Part shown: positions 43,590 through 52,774 of the stretch, one piece after another
Position numbering within the stretch: the stretch's first letter is position 1
How the letters are laid out: each line of letters starts with the position of its first letter
The notes under the pieces: model-generated
Database searches by the model: none
What the model was told of the DNA's origin: nothing
Seen by the model: only the letters and a program-made list of their open reading frames with translations
Source of the DNA: Pseudoalteromonas sp. Z1A8
Lineage (GTDB): Bacteria; Pseudomonadota; Gammaproteobacteria; Enterobacterales; Alteromonadaceae
Assembly: GCF_011378855.1 (NCBI RefSeq)
Contig: NZ_WTLB01000017.1
Location: 1 to 64,000 of the forward strand
Direction: 5' to 3'
DNA: 64,000 bases
Position numbers and translations under genes: made by a program

Positions 43590-46406
43590 ATGTTAAATAA
43601 TCAAGTTTCAAAAGCTGTTCGCTTAGCGATTGCTTTTGGTGCAGCATCTACAGCTGTCTTTTCTGCAAACTCGATGGCTGCTGATGAAGGCGTTGAAAAA
43701 GTAGAGCGTATTCAAGTTACCGGTTCACGCATAAAGCGAACTGATATTGAAACAACTGTACCAATTACATCAATTGGCCGAAGCGATATTATTCAAATGG
43801 GCGCATTGAATGTAGCCGATGTATTGAATCAGTCACCAGTTACTATTGCTGGCTCAAACCAATCAAATAGTGCATTTGGTACTACGGGTGTTGGCTTAAA
43901 TACAACATCGCTACGTAATTTAGGTTCTTCAAGAACATTAGTATTAGTTAACGGTCGTCGCTTTGTATCAGGTGTTTCACCTTCAACTGGTTATGCGGTT
44001 GATTTAAACGCAATTCCAGCATCAATGATTGAGCGAATTGATATTCTTAAAAGCGCTTCATCTGCAGTTTATGGTTCAGATGCTGTTGCAGGTGTTGTGA
44101 ATATCATAACACGTAGCGATTTTGAAGGTGTTGAGGTTAATGCTCAAACAGGTATTTCAGATGAATCCGATCGTGAAAAATACTCTTTAAACCTTACGGC
44201 AGGTAATACATGGGATTCAGGTAGTGTTACAATTGCAGCTGGATATGATGACGATAAAGGCCTTAAATCATCTGACCGTAATTTCTCTAAATATGACCAA
44301 GCTATATTTTTGAATGATGAAGGTGGTGAATATGTAGGTGTTCAAAACTCTTCATACCCACCTCAAGGCCGTGTTGGCGGATATAATGCTGATGGTACAC
44401 CTTATGTCGGTGATGAGAATTCATTCAATCGTGCTTCTTATCGACAGTTAGTGACTCCGCTTGAACGTAAATACGCAGCAGTTAACTTTAAACAAGATAT
44501 TTCAGATAGTGTTCACTCTTTCACGGAAGTAAACTGGAATTCATCTAAAACATACAACTCAACTACTGAGCCTACACCTTTTACTACTGACGACGTATAT
44601 CTGCCTTCACGTGGCGGCGTTGGTGGCATTAAGCTAGGTAGCCCTTTAGTGCCGGAATTGTTGCGCCAAAATTTAATGGCTGATAATCCAGACTTAACCG
44701 CGGGTGATAATATCCCTACGTTAGTTCGTCGTATGGTTGAATTTGGTGCACGTTCGACAGACTTAGAGCGTGATACTATTCGTATTGCTACAGGTATTGA
44801 TTGGGACATTAATGACAACTGGCTTTTAAATACATATATTTCTTGGGGTAAAACAGACCAACGTCAAGAAAATGGCGGCCAAATTAATGTTGAACGTGCT
44901 GCTAATGCACTTGATGTTTATACTAACTCAGCGGGCAATGTTCAGTGTTCAAATGAGCTAGCTGTTTTACAAGGCTGTGTACCTTTAGATTTATTTGGTG
45001 CAGGAACTTTATCTGATGAAGCTGTGGCGTATGTAAAATCACCAGCAAAATCTCAGGGTCAAGTTGAACAATTTATATTCTCTACAACTCTTTCTGGTGA
45101 ACTACCAATTGAACTAGAAGGTGGTATGGTTGGTTTGGCTGTAGGCGCAGAACATCGTCTTGAAAAAGGTTCATATTCTCCAGGTGATTTAGCTCAAACT
45201 GGTGCATCGAGTACGAATAAATCGGATCCTACTGATGGAAGTTTTTATACTAACGATGTTTTTGTAGAAACTGTTTTACCAGTACTAGAAAATGTTGAAC
45301 TAGATTTAGCCGCTCGTTACTCAGATCATGAAATTGTTGGTGGCCAAACAACTTGGAATGCAGGTGTTCAGTATTCTCCAACTGATACAGTAAAACTAAG
45401 AGCATCAGCTGCACGAGCAATTCGTACACCAAATATTGCTGATCTATTTGGTGGTAGAGGTGAAACATTTGCTGGTATAACAGACCCTTGTGATTCAATT
45501 ACTGCATCATCAACAGGTAATGTTGCGGCAAACTGTCTTTCTATCCCAGAAGTTGCTAACAGAGTTGCTGCTGATGGTGGATTTAATTTGACAACAATTG
45601 AACGCCAAAGTACCGGTGGTTATGTTGGCGGTAATGAAGAAGTAAAAGAAGAAACTTCAGATTCATTTAGTGTTGGTGCTATATGGCAAGTAACGGATGA
45701 GTTCTCATTAACTCTAGATTACTACGATATTGCTGTAGATAATGCAATTGCGACTACAGGTAGAACAACAGTATTAAATCGATGTTACGGTGTTAGCCCA
45801 TCTGAATTTGATTCAAATTGTGGTGGTGCAATACGCGACACTAGAGGTGCTTTAACAGAGGTAAGTTCTGGTACAAGTAATGAAAATGATTTAAGTACAA
45901 AAGGATTAGATATTGAATTAAGCTACAAACAAGAGTTTGCTTACGGCGAATTCTCTGCTGATTTAATATGGAATCACTTGTACGAATACCTTGAAACATC
46001 GATTGAGTCAGGTGAAGAGATTGACTACAGAGGTGAAGTATTAACGCCTACAAATCGAGCAAACCTGAACTTAGGTTATGCAGTCGATGACTTTGCGGTA
46101 TCATGGCGCATGAAGTACTGGGCAAGCTCAAATGATAGTAATATCGAAGGTAACCAAAACTTCTCAACGGGCGCTCCGTTAGACAAGTTCAATAGATTCC
46201 CAACTGTTATATATCATGACCTATCAGGTACTTATAACATTGCAGATGGTACAGATGTTACTTTATCAGTTAGAAATGTTTTTGATAAACAACCTCCTGT
46301 AGCAAACCAAAGCTCTGTAAGTGGAGCAACAGGTGTAAATACTGTTGGTGAAGCTTATGATGTTACTGGTCGTTACTTCCAATTGAGTTTTACTACTAAA
46401 TTCTAA
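43590..46406 (+). CDS. TonB-dependent receptor, tandem paralogue 2
   Basis: 938 residues. Signal peptide MLNNQVSKAVRLAIAFGAASTAVFSANSMA nearly identical to that of paralogues 1 and 3, then VEKVERIQVTGSRIKRTDIETTVPITSIG. Plug motifs LRNLGSSRTLVLVNGRRF and SASSAVYGSDAVAGVVNII; C-terminus RYFQLSFTTKF. A CTAGGGAGAATCC ribosome site is shared with the paralogues. Strongly conserved signal and plug with a divergent barrel suggest duplication followed by change of ligand. Ligand unknown. Confidence 0.9.
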   Translation: MLNNQVSKAVRLAIAFGAASTAVFSANSMAADEGVEKVERIQVTGSRIKRTDIETTVPITSIGRSDIIQMGALNVADVLNQSPVTIAGSNQSNSAFGTTGVGLNTTSLRNLGSSRTLVLVNGRRFVSGVSPSTGYAVDLNAIPASMIERIDILKSASSAVYGSDAVAGVVNIITRSDFEGVEVNAQTGISDESDREKYSLNLTAGNTWDSGSVTIAAGYDDDKGLKSSDRNFSKYDQAIFLNDEGGEYVGVQNSSYPPQGRVGGYNADGTPYVGDENSFNRASYRQLVTPLERKYAAVNFKQDISDSVHSFTEVNWNSSKTYNSTTEPTPFTTDDVYLPSRGGVGGIKLGSPLVPELLRQNLMADNPDLTAGDNIPTLVRRMVEFGARSTDLERDTIRIATGIDWDINDNWLLNTYISWGKTDQRQENGGQINVERAANALDVYTNSAGNVQCSNELAVLQGCVPLDLFGAGTLSDEAVAYVKSPAKSQGQVEQFIFSTTLSGELPIELEGGMVGLAVGAEHRLEKGSYSPGDLAQTGASSTNKSDPTDGSFYTNDVFVETVLPVLENVELDLAARYSDHEIVGGQTTWNAGVQYSPTDTVKLRASAARAIRTPNIADLFGGRGETFAGITDPCDSITASSTGNVAANCLSIPEVANRVAADGGFNLTTIERQSTGGYVGGNEEVKEETSDSFSVGAIWQVTDEFSLTLDYYDIAVDNAIATTGRTTVLNRCYGVSPSEFDSNCGGAIRDTRGALTEVSSGTSNENDLSTKGLDIELSYKQEFAYGEFSADLIWNHLYEYLETSIESGEEIDYRGEVLTPTNRANLNLGYAVDDFAVSWRMKYWASSNDSNIEGNQNFSTGAPLDKFNRFPTVIYHDLSGTYNIADGTDVTLSVRNVFDKQPPVANQSSVSGATGVNTVGEAYDVTGRYFQLSFTTKF

Positions 46407-46428
46407 TTGTTATTTATATAAGAACGAT

Positions 46429-46458
46429 AAAAACCGCGATTTTAATCGCGGTTTTTTT
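46429..46458 (+). terminator. Terminator of receptor paralogue 2
   Basis: AACCGCGAT pairs with ATCGCGGTT around TTTA; seven Ts follow. Confidence 0.85.
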
Positions 46459-46574
46459 ATGAATAAATTTTATATACATTAATAAATTATGTGCCGTAGT
46501 TATTTTTGAAAAATAGCCTTATACTTAAAAAGAATATTTAAATAAATCCAATCATATAATTTAGCGAGATATAA

Positions 46575-46877
46575 ATGAAAGAAGTCCGATCTTTTATTAA
46601 AACAGCATCATTAACAGATCTTGAAAAAGCTCAACAGCTTATCAATGATGCAATTTCAAAATATACCCAGCAGCAAAAAGCGAAACAGGAAGTTTTGGAT
46701 CTTTTAAAAGAAAAAGGACTTACGCTAGAAGATTTACAAGATGGAGCATCTGACAAGCGCACTAAAGTTAAGCCTAAGTACCGTATGGAACTTAATGGTG
46801 AGACTATAGAATGGACAGGCCGTGGTCGCCGCCCTAAAGCGTTCGAAGGTGTTGAGCTTGAAAAGTTTTTAGCCTAA
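46575..46877 (+). CDS. H-NS-family histone-like protein, short form
   Basis: 100 residues. An N-terminal coiled-coil-forming helix (LTDLEKAQQLINDAISKYTQQQKAKQEVLDLLKEKG) is followed by a basic linker (DKRTKVKPK) and the C-terminal DNA-binding motif YRMELNGETIEWTGRGRRPKAF, with the WTGRGRRP loop that enters the minor groove. At 100 residues it is shorter than E. coli H-NS (137), lacking part of the oligomerisation region, as in many marine homologues. It lies between two receptor genes, with its own terminator. It may silence AT-rich DNA in general; local regulation is conjecture. Confidence 0.85.
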   Translation: MKEVRSFIKTASLTDLEKAQQLINDAISKYTQQQKAKQEVLDLLKEKGLTLEDLQDGASDKRTKVKPKYRMELNGETIEWTGRGRRPKAFEGVELEKFLA

Positions 46878-46886
46878 AGCTAAATT

Positions 46887-46912
46887 AAGAGAAGCTTCGG
46901 CTTCTCTTTTTT
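46887..46912 (+). terminator. Terminator of the H-NS-family gene
   Basis: AGAGAAGC, tetraloop TTCG, GCTTCTCT and a T-run. Confidence 0.88.
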
Positions 46913-46991
46913 GTTTACATTTAATTAAATAAAATTATAAATGCCATAGCAATAATTTGCTAAAACTCCCTTATTAAAATCTATTCCCTCC

Positions 46992-47036
46992 ATGAGCTAT
47001 ACACTAAGACCTTACCAGCCAGAAGCTTAAGAGCGC
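46992..47036 (+). pseudogene. Duplicated 5' fragment of radD
   Basis: Reads MSYTLRPYQPEA, stop, ERT, against MSYKLRPYQQEAVERT at the start of the intact radD 3.4 kb downstream. The valine codon has become TAA. The bases upstream are also similar (AATTTGCTAAAA...CTCC then ATGAGCTAT), so the duplicated stretch includes the radD leader. Homology ends shortly after ERT. It marks one boundary of the segment that carries receptor paralogue 3. Confidence 0.8.
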
Positions 47037-47142
47037 ACGGCTTTATACCTGATAACCCAGCTATAAGCAGTTTATCTCAGTTATTGGGCTGCAGTATCCG
47101 ACTAACTCAATTACAACCAGAGTCTTTGCTAAATACAACATG
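47031..47142 (+). pseudogene. Possible C-terminal fragment of an unknown gene
   Basis: Directly after the radD fragment, in another frame, the bases read AHGFIPDNPAISSLSQLLGC, then SIRLTQLQPESLLNTT and TGA. Composition is protein-like, with no start or ribosome site. I do not recognise the family. It may be the 3' end of a gene deleted in the same rearrangement. Confidence 0.3.
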
Positions 47143-47363
47143 ATTTATTAATGGTTTTAAAGTTAATGAGAGAAAGCACTTGATTGTTTACTTTTTAGTA
47201 TCAAAAAACAAGTGTTTGTAAATTAAACGTGTAATTAGTTACCAAGGTGTTGACGTCATGGTTAGGTTAGGATTACTATCTAGGTACAGATGGGTACTAC
47301 ATTGAATAGTAAACCCACTTTTGAAAAAACAAAATAATAAATAAGTATTCTAGGGATAATCAA

Positions 47364-50285
47364 ATGTTAAACAATAAAATTTCAAAGGCAGTTCGCTTAG
47401 CGATTGCTTTCGGTACAGCATCAACAGCTGTTTTTTCTGCAAACGCAATGGCTGCAGATGAAGGAGCTGAAAAAGTAGAACGTATTCAAGTAACTGGTTC
47501 ACGCATAAGTAAAGCTAGTCTTTCTCAACCAGCACCTATTGTTACTATTTCTGCAGAAGATATAGCAAAAGCTGGTACTCCTGATTTAGGTAGCATTTTA
47601 GCGGAATTACCTGCGATTGGTTCTACCGATACGTTAGTCGGAAATAATGATAGTAACGCATCCGCTGGTGTAAGCTCTGCAGATTTAAGGCGTTTAGGAG
47701 CTGCAAGAACATTGGTTCTTGTTAATGGTAAGCGCCATGTAGCTGGAGCCCCTGGATCGTCACAAGTAGATTTAAATTCAATTCCTTCTGCCTTGATTGA
47801 GAGAATTGAAATCATTACAGGTGGTGCTTCTGCTATTTATGGTTCTGATGCTGTTTCAGGTGTTGTGAATGTTATTTTAAAAGACAGTTTTGATGGCCTG
47901 CAATTTAACGCATCTGTTGGCAATTCAACAGAAGGAGTGGGAACAGAAAACCATAGTTTAAGTATTGTTGCTGGTACTGAAATTGCTGGCGGTAAAGGTA
48001 ATATCACATTTTTTGCTGGTAAAGATAGAATTCGACAAGTGTTAGGTACTGACCTACGCCAAGCGAATGCCTATGGCACAGTTGATAACCCATTAAACAC
48101 GGGTGAAAATGACGGTATTCCAGACCGAATAACTGTTCCAAATGTACTATCAGAGAGAATTAGTGATAATGGTGTTATCAATCCATTTGGGGCCGATGGA
48201 AGCATCTATACATTTAATGATATGGGTATTGCTGAACTTATGCCTGCTAGAGAGGCAAGTGGTAGCTTTGCTTTTGGTAATTTTCCTGATGGTTGTGAAT
48301 TCTGTGCGAATACTCAAGAATATGAAAACTTATTACCTGAACTAGAAAAAATAACAATTGGTTCTACTCTAAATTATAATATTACAGATGATCACGCATT
48401 TTATAGTGATTTTAAGTTTATCCGTTCTGAAATTGAACAACAATTTCAACCTTCTTTCCGATTCGGTAACATTAATATAAATGTTGAAGATAATCCTTAT
48501 TTAGACCGAGACCTACGTCAGAAATTACTAAATGAAGGTACTAGCAATATATCTATGGCTAAGTTCTTCGGCGAACTTGGAAATCGAAGCGCAGATAACA
48601 AACGTGAGTTATTCCGAATTGTTACAGGATTTAAAGGGTTGTTCACTTTAAGCGAAACAGACTTCGACTATGATTTTTATTATGTTTATGGTCAAACTGA
48701 TAACCGCCGTAAAACACTTAATGATCTTATTCCTAGTAACTTAACAGCTGCACTTGACGCTGTAATAGACCCTGCTACGGGTGAGGTTGCGTGTAGAAGT
48801 CAAGTTGAAAGTTTGCAAGGTGAAGGCTACACAGATCCAGCAGGTGTAAACCCTAGTGCTTGTACGCCATACAATGCATTTGGTTTCGGTCAAGTTTCTG
48901 ACGCGGCAAAAGATTATGTCTCAGCGGACGTTACTCGTACAGATAAAATCACACAAGAGTTTATTGGTGGTAGTGTAACTTTTGATACTGGTGAGTTTTT
49001 TGAACTTCAAGGTGGTGCAGTTGGTTTTGCAGCAGGTTTTGAATACAGAGAAGAAACTTCTGAAAGTATAACAGATGAGTTTACTAAAGCAGGATTTTTA
49101 ACAAATGCTGCCACTCCAGATGCATATGGTGAGTTTGATGTTACAGAAGGGTTTATAGAGGTAAACTTACCTTTATTAACTGATGTCGCTTTTGCAAAAG
49201 AGCTTAGCCTTGATGCTGCTTATAGAACAGCGGATTACTCTCATGCTGGTACAGCGGATGCTTGGAAAGTAGGTGTTTTGTATCGCCCAATTGATGACGT
49301 TCGTATACGTGGTACGTACGGACAAGCAGTGAGAGCACCAAATATTTCTGAAGCTTTTGATCCTCAGTCACCGGGTTTTGGTCGTGTTGCAGATCCTTGT
49401 GATGCAGATAACATTGGAGATAATCCAAATCGTGCAGCTAACTGTGCAGCTCTAAATATTCCTGCAGACTTTCAAGCAAATGATAATGTGAGCGTAGATG
49501 TTATTAGTGGTGGTAATCCAGACTTAGAGTCTGAAACATCAACGTCATTAACTGCCGGTGTTATATGGACTCCTAGCTTCTTTGAAAACTTCTCGGTTAC
49601 AGTTGATTACTATGATATTGAAATCGAAGATGCGATTTCGTTCATTGCAACACAAAGCATTGCAGATAACTGTGTTGACGCTGCAGGTGGACCAGACCAG
49701 TCATTTTGTTCTCAGATAGACCGTGATCCAACCACTCGTGATGTTACTTTAGTTCGCTCAGGTTATTTAAATGCCGCAGCGACAACTACTCGTGGTATTG
49801 AAGCTGATTTTGATTACAACATGAATTTGGCTGATTATTCTTTAGAAGGGGACTTAAAACTTAATCTATTCGTAAATCACCTTATTGAGCTTGAAGATTT
49901 CGAATTTCAAAATCGCCCAGATAAAGTAAATGTAGAAAATGGTGAAGTGGGTGACCCAGAGTGGCAAGCTAGGTTCTCTGCAGTTTATAAGTACAATGAT
50001 TTAGTAGTTAACTGGACCTCACGTTATATAGACCGTTCTGCTAGATTTGATCTATCTCCGGAAGGCGATATTGAAGAAGATCTTAAGCCAGGTTATGTAG
50101 GTTCGATCATAACGCATGATATTTCTGCAAGTTATCATGTATTTGATAACACACGTGTAGGTTTCGGTATTCGTAATCTTATGGATAAATTACCGCCAGC
50201 GTATATTTCAGCTAGCGGTGGAAACGAAGCTATTTATGATGCTATAGGTAGACGCTTCTTCGCTAACCTAAGCGTTGAATTTTAA
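47364..50285 (+). CDS. TonB-dependent receptor, tandem paralogue 3
   Basis: 973 residues. Signal MLNNKISKAVRLAIAFGTASTAVFSANAMA, then AEKVERIQVTGSRISKASLSQPAPIVTISAEDI. Plug has LRRLGAARTLVLVNGKRH and GGASAIYGSDAVSGVVNVI; C-terminus RRFFANLSVEF. Nearly the same signal and plug as paralogue 2, with a different barrel. The gene and its leader are flanked by a broken copy of the radD start on the left and intact radD on the right, so it probably entered by a duplication that spanned the radD 5' end. Ligand unknown. Confidence 0.9.
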   Translation: MLNNKISKAVRLAIAFGTASTAVFSANAMAADEGAEKVERIQVTGSRISKASLSQPAPIVTISAEDIAKAGTPDLGSILAELPAIGSTDTLVGNNDSNASAGVSSADLRRLGAARTLVLVNGKRHVAGAPGSSQVDLNSIPSALIERIEIITGGASAIYGSDAVSGVVNVILKDSFDGLQFNASVGNSTEGVGTENHSLSIVAGTEIAGGKGNITFFAGKDRIRQVLGTDLRQANAYGTVDNPLNTGENDGIPDRITVPNVLSERISDNGVINPFGADGSIYTFNDMGIAELMPAREASGSFAFGNFPDGCEFCANTQEYENLLPELEKITIGSTLNYNITDDHAFYSDFKFIRSEIEQQFQPSFRFGNININVEDNPYLDRDLRQKLLNEGTSNISMAKFFGELGNRSADNKRELFRIVTGFKGLFTLSETDFDYDFYYVYGQTDNRRKTLNDLIPSNLTAALDAVIDPATGEVACRSQVESLQGEGYTDPAGVNPSACTPYNAFGFGQVSDAAKDYVSADVTRTDKITQEFIGGSVTFDTGEFFELQGGAVGFAAGFEYREETSESITDEFTKAGFLTNAATPDAYGEFDVTEGFIEVNLPLLTDVAFAKELSLDAAYRTADYSHAGTADAWKVGVLYRPIDDVRIRGTYGQAVRAPNISEAFDPQSPGFGRVADPCDADNIGDNPNRAANCAALNIPADFQANDNVSVDVISGGNPDLESETSTSLTAGVIWTPSFFENFSVTVDYYDIEIEDAISFIATQSIADNCVDAAGGPDQSFCSQIDRDPTTRDVTLVRSGYLNAAATTTRGIEADFDYNMNLADYSLEGDLKLNLFVNHLIELEDFEFQNRPDKVNVENGEVGDPEWQARFSAVYKYNDLVVNWTSRYIDRSARFDLSPEGDIEEDLKPGYVGSIITHDISASYHVFDNTRVGFGIRNLMDKLPPAYISASGGNEAIYDAIGRRFFANLSVEF

Positions 50286-50314
50286 TTAATGAGTTAACTT
50301 AATTCTTAAAAGAT

Positions 50315-50347
50315 AAACCCTATAAATAATTTTTATAGGGTTTTTTT
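50315..50347 (+). terminator. Terminator of receptor paralogue 3
   Basis: AAACCCTATAAA pairs with TTTATAGGGTTT and seven Ts continue. Confidence 0.85.
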
Positions 50348-50435
50348 CATCAAACTTCTATTAAATAAAATTAAAGTTTAAAACTCCTAGCCATTATTTG
50401 CTAAAATCTCCTCATTCAAATCCAATTATTTTCCC

Positions 50436-52187
50436 ATGAGCTATAAACTAAGACCTTACCAGCAAGAAGCCGTAGAACGAACCGTTTTACACTTTAGAAA
50501 GAGTAATGATCCTGCCGTTATCGTGCTACCAACTGGTGCAGGTAAAAGCCTTGTTATTGCTGAGCTTGCACGCATAGCTAAGCGAAAAGTATTAGTACTT
50601 GCTCATGTAAAAGAGTTGGTTGAGCAAAATTCTCAAAAATATAAAAGTTTTGGTTTAGAGGCGAGTATATTTTCAGCTGGCTTAAAAGAAAAATCATTAA
50701 ACCATCAAGTAACCTTTGCCAGTGTGCAATCACTGTCCCGTAATTTAAATAAATTAAATGAGCATTATTCATTACTTATTATTGACGAATGCCACAGGGT
50801 AAATGGGGATAAAAAAAGCCAGTACGGAAAAGTAATAAGCAGTTTAAAAGAATATAACCCTCAGTTAAAAGTATTGGGTTTAACCGCAACACCTTATCGA
50901 TTGGGAATGGGGTGGATATACCATCATCATTATCATGGCTTTGTTAAAGGAACTAAAGAAAGCCCGTTTAAAAGTTGTATTTTTGAATTGCCGCTCAGGT
51001 ATATGATCAAACATAATTATTTAACGCCGCCAAACGAAGTTGATGCAGCGATTAGCCATTATGATTTTTCGTCTTTAGATAGTAATGCATTTGGGCAATA
51101 TACGTCTGATGATATGAATGCGCTTTTAAAAAACAGTGAGCGCGCTACGAAAGCTATATTACAGCAAGTAATTCAATACAGTGAAGAGCGTGAAGGTGTT
51201 ATGGTTTTTGCCGCCACAGTAATGCATGCTCAGGAAATATTAAGCTACCTACCAGCTCATCAAAGTGCACTTATAACAGGTGATACGCCAAACACTGAGC
51301 GCGATAAAATCATTAAGCAATTTAAAGCTAAGCAATTAAAGTATCTAGTTAATATATCGGTATTAACAACCGGCTTTGATGCACCGCATGTCGACTTTAT
51401 TGCTATATTAAGGCCTACAGAATCAGTTAGTTTGTATCAACAAATTGTGGGGCGAGGCTTGAGGTTATCTGAATCAAAAACGGATTGCTTGGTAATAGAT
51501 TATGCTGGTAACGGTTTTAATTTATTTCACCCTGAAGTGGGCGATAAAAAAGGCGATAGTGATAATGAGCCTGTGCAGGTACTTTGTCCTGGCTGTGGTT
51601 TTGCGAATATATTTTGGGGTAAAACTGATTCAGCAGGAAAAGTAATAGAGCACTTTGGCAGACGTTGTAAAGGGTTGTTAGAAGACGATAGTGGTCATAA
51701 AGAGCAGTGCGATTATCGTTTTAGGTTTAAAGAGTGTGAGCAGTGCGGTGCCCAAAACGATATTGCTGCACGACAATGCCATGATTGCGGCGCTGTAATG
51801 GCCGACCCTGATGATAAGTTACGTAATGCGTTAAACCTAAAAGACGCACTTGTGCTTCGATGTAGTGGGTTATCGGTAACTCAACTTAAAGATGAACTTA
51901 TTAAAGTAACGTATTTTGATGAAGATGGCGCAAGTTGCGATGAGGTATATAATCTTGCCAGTAGTGGTGGGCAGTTTATATTTAATAAACAATTTGGTAA
52001 ACGCGTGAGTCATGGGCAAACACCGATAGACTTCAAAACGGCAGAGCAGGTAATAAAGGCACAATTTGAATTAGTGCCACCAGATTTTGTTATTGCACGA
52101 AAAAGTAAAAAGTATGGTTGGAAAGTGGCTGATAAGCTATTTGACTATAAAGGGGGTTTTAGAAAGGCAAATCAGTTAAGCCGCTAG
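50436..52187 (+). CDS. radD: DEAD/DEAH-box helicase RadD (YejH)
   Basis: 583 residues, matching E. coli RadD (586). Superfamily 2 motifs: LRPYQQEAV (Q-like), Walker A LPTGAGKS (about 32-39), LIIDECHRV (DECH), LGLTATPYRLG, VNISVLTTGFDAPHVD and IVGRGLRLS. The C-terminal part carries zinc-finger cysteines: CPGCGF and later CEQCGAQN with CHDCGA. RadD acts with RecA in strand exchange and double-strand break repair. A second, truncated copy of its first codons lies 3.4 kb upstream. The ATG follows TTTTCCC with a poor ribosome site. Confidence 0.9.
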   Translation: MSYKLRPYQQEAVERTVLHFRKSNDPAVIVLPTGAGKSLVIAELARIAKRKVLVLAHVKELVEQNSQKYKSFGLEASIFSAGLKEKSLNHQVTFASVQSLSRNLNKLNEHYSLLIIDECHRVNGDKKSQYGKVISSLKEYNPQLKVLGLTATPYRLGMGWIYHHHYHGFVKGTKESPFKSCIFELPLRYMIKHNYLTPPNEVDAAISHYDFSSLDSNAFGQYTSDDMNALLKNSERATKAILQQVIQYSEEREGVMVFAATVMHAQEILSYLPAHQSALITGDTPNTERDKIIKQFKAKQLKYLVNISVLTTGFDAPHVDFIAILRPTESVSLYQQIVGRGLRLSESKTDCLVIDYAGNGFNLFHPEVGDKKGDSDNEPVQVLCPGCGFANIFWGKTDSAGKVIEHFGRRCKGLLEDDSGHKEQCDYRFRFKECEQCGAQNDIAARQCHDCGAVMADPDDKLRNALNLKDALVLRCSGLSVTQLKDELIKVTYFDEDGASCDEVYNLASSGGQFIFNKQFGKRVSHGQTPIDFKTAEQVIKAQFELVPPDFVIARKSKKYGWKVADKLFDYKGGFRKANQLSR

Positions 52188-52221
52188 GCTTAACTGATAG
52201 AGTACTCAGGACAAGAGCTAA

Positions 52222-52596
52222 TTAAGGTTCTTCACCGTCCATTAATCCCCAGCCGTCACCGTAGCCATTAAAGCTATTAGCAATGCTTTCAATGTATTGC
52301 TCTGCTTGGCCTAGAAGAGTGTGCTCTGGCACCATTTGTACTTGAGTGATTACTTCCCAAACGCCAGTGTCTTTGCATTTTTCAAGCTCAGCATTTTGAA
52401 CTAATGCATCAGATACTATTTCTTTAGCAAATTTTTCAGCGTCAGCTTCTTGTTCAAATAAAATAAAAAAATCGACTTGGTGCATTTTATTTAAATCAAT
52501 GCCAGCAGCGGCTATTTCGGCTAAAAGTTGGCCGTTATCATCATCAGGGAATTGCATTAAAAACTCATTTAAAATTAATTTTGTATTCGTATGCAC
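52222..52596 (-). CDS. rraB: RraB-family regulator of ribonuclease E
   Basis: 124 residues. It matches the RraB pattern by eye: MQFPDDDNGQLLAEIAAAGIDL, VDFFILFEQEADAEKFAKEI, WEVITQVQMVPEH and the C-terminal FNGYGDGWGLMDGEE. RraB binds RNase E and changes the composition of the degradosome. It is a single gene convergent with radD; a 12-bp hairpin spans the end of radD at 52171-52198. Confidence 0.82.
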   Translation of the reverse strand: MHTNTKLILNEFLMQFPDDDNGQLLAEIAAAGIDLNKMHQVDFFILFEQEADAEKFAKEIVSDALVQNAELEKCKDTGVWEVITQVQMVPEHTLLGQAEQYIESIANSFNGYGDGWGLMDGEEP

Positions 52597-52774
52597 TATT
52601 GTAACTAAAATATTGTCTTAACGCGTACTAATTTTAATTATATCAACCTTAATACAATACATAATTTATCATCTTAGATTGCCATTAAGTTAATGTGTTG
52701 CTCATTATGGCTATGCTAATATGCTTCTAATTCGTCAATTATATATTTAAGATATTAAAAGTAAGGATATTTAC

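Larger units (their letters stand above)
46878..47363. other. Intergenic region with gene debris
   Basis: 486 bases: terminator of the H-NS gene, the broken radD start (46992-47036), a C-terminus-like frame to 47142, then the leader of receptor paralogue 3 with GGTGTTGAC, GGTTAGGTTAGGATTACTAT and GGTACA elements that recall the leader of paralogue 2. Confidence 0.6.
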
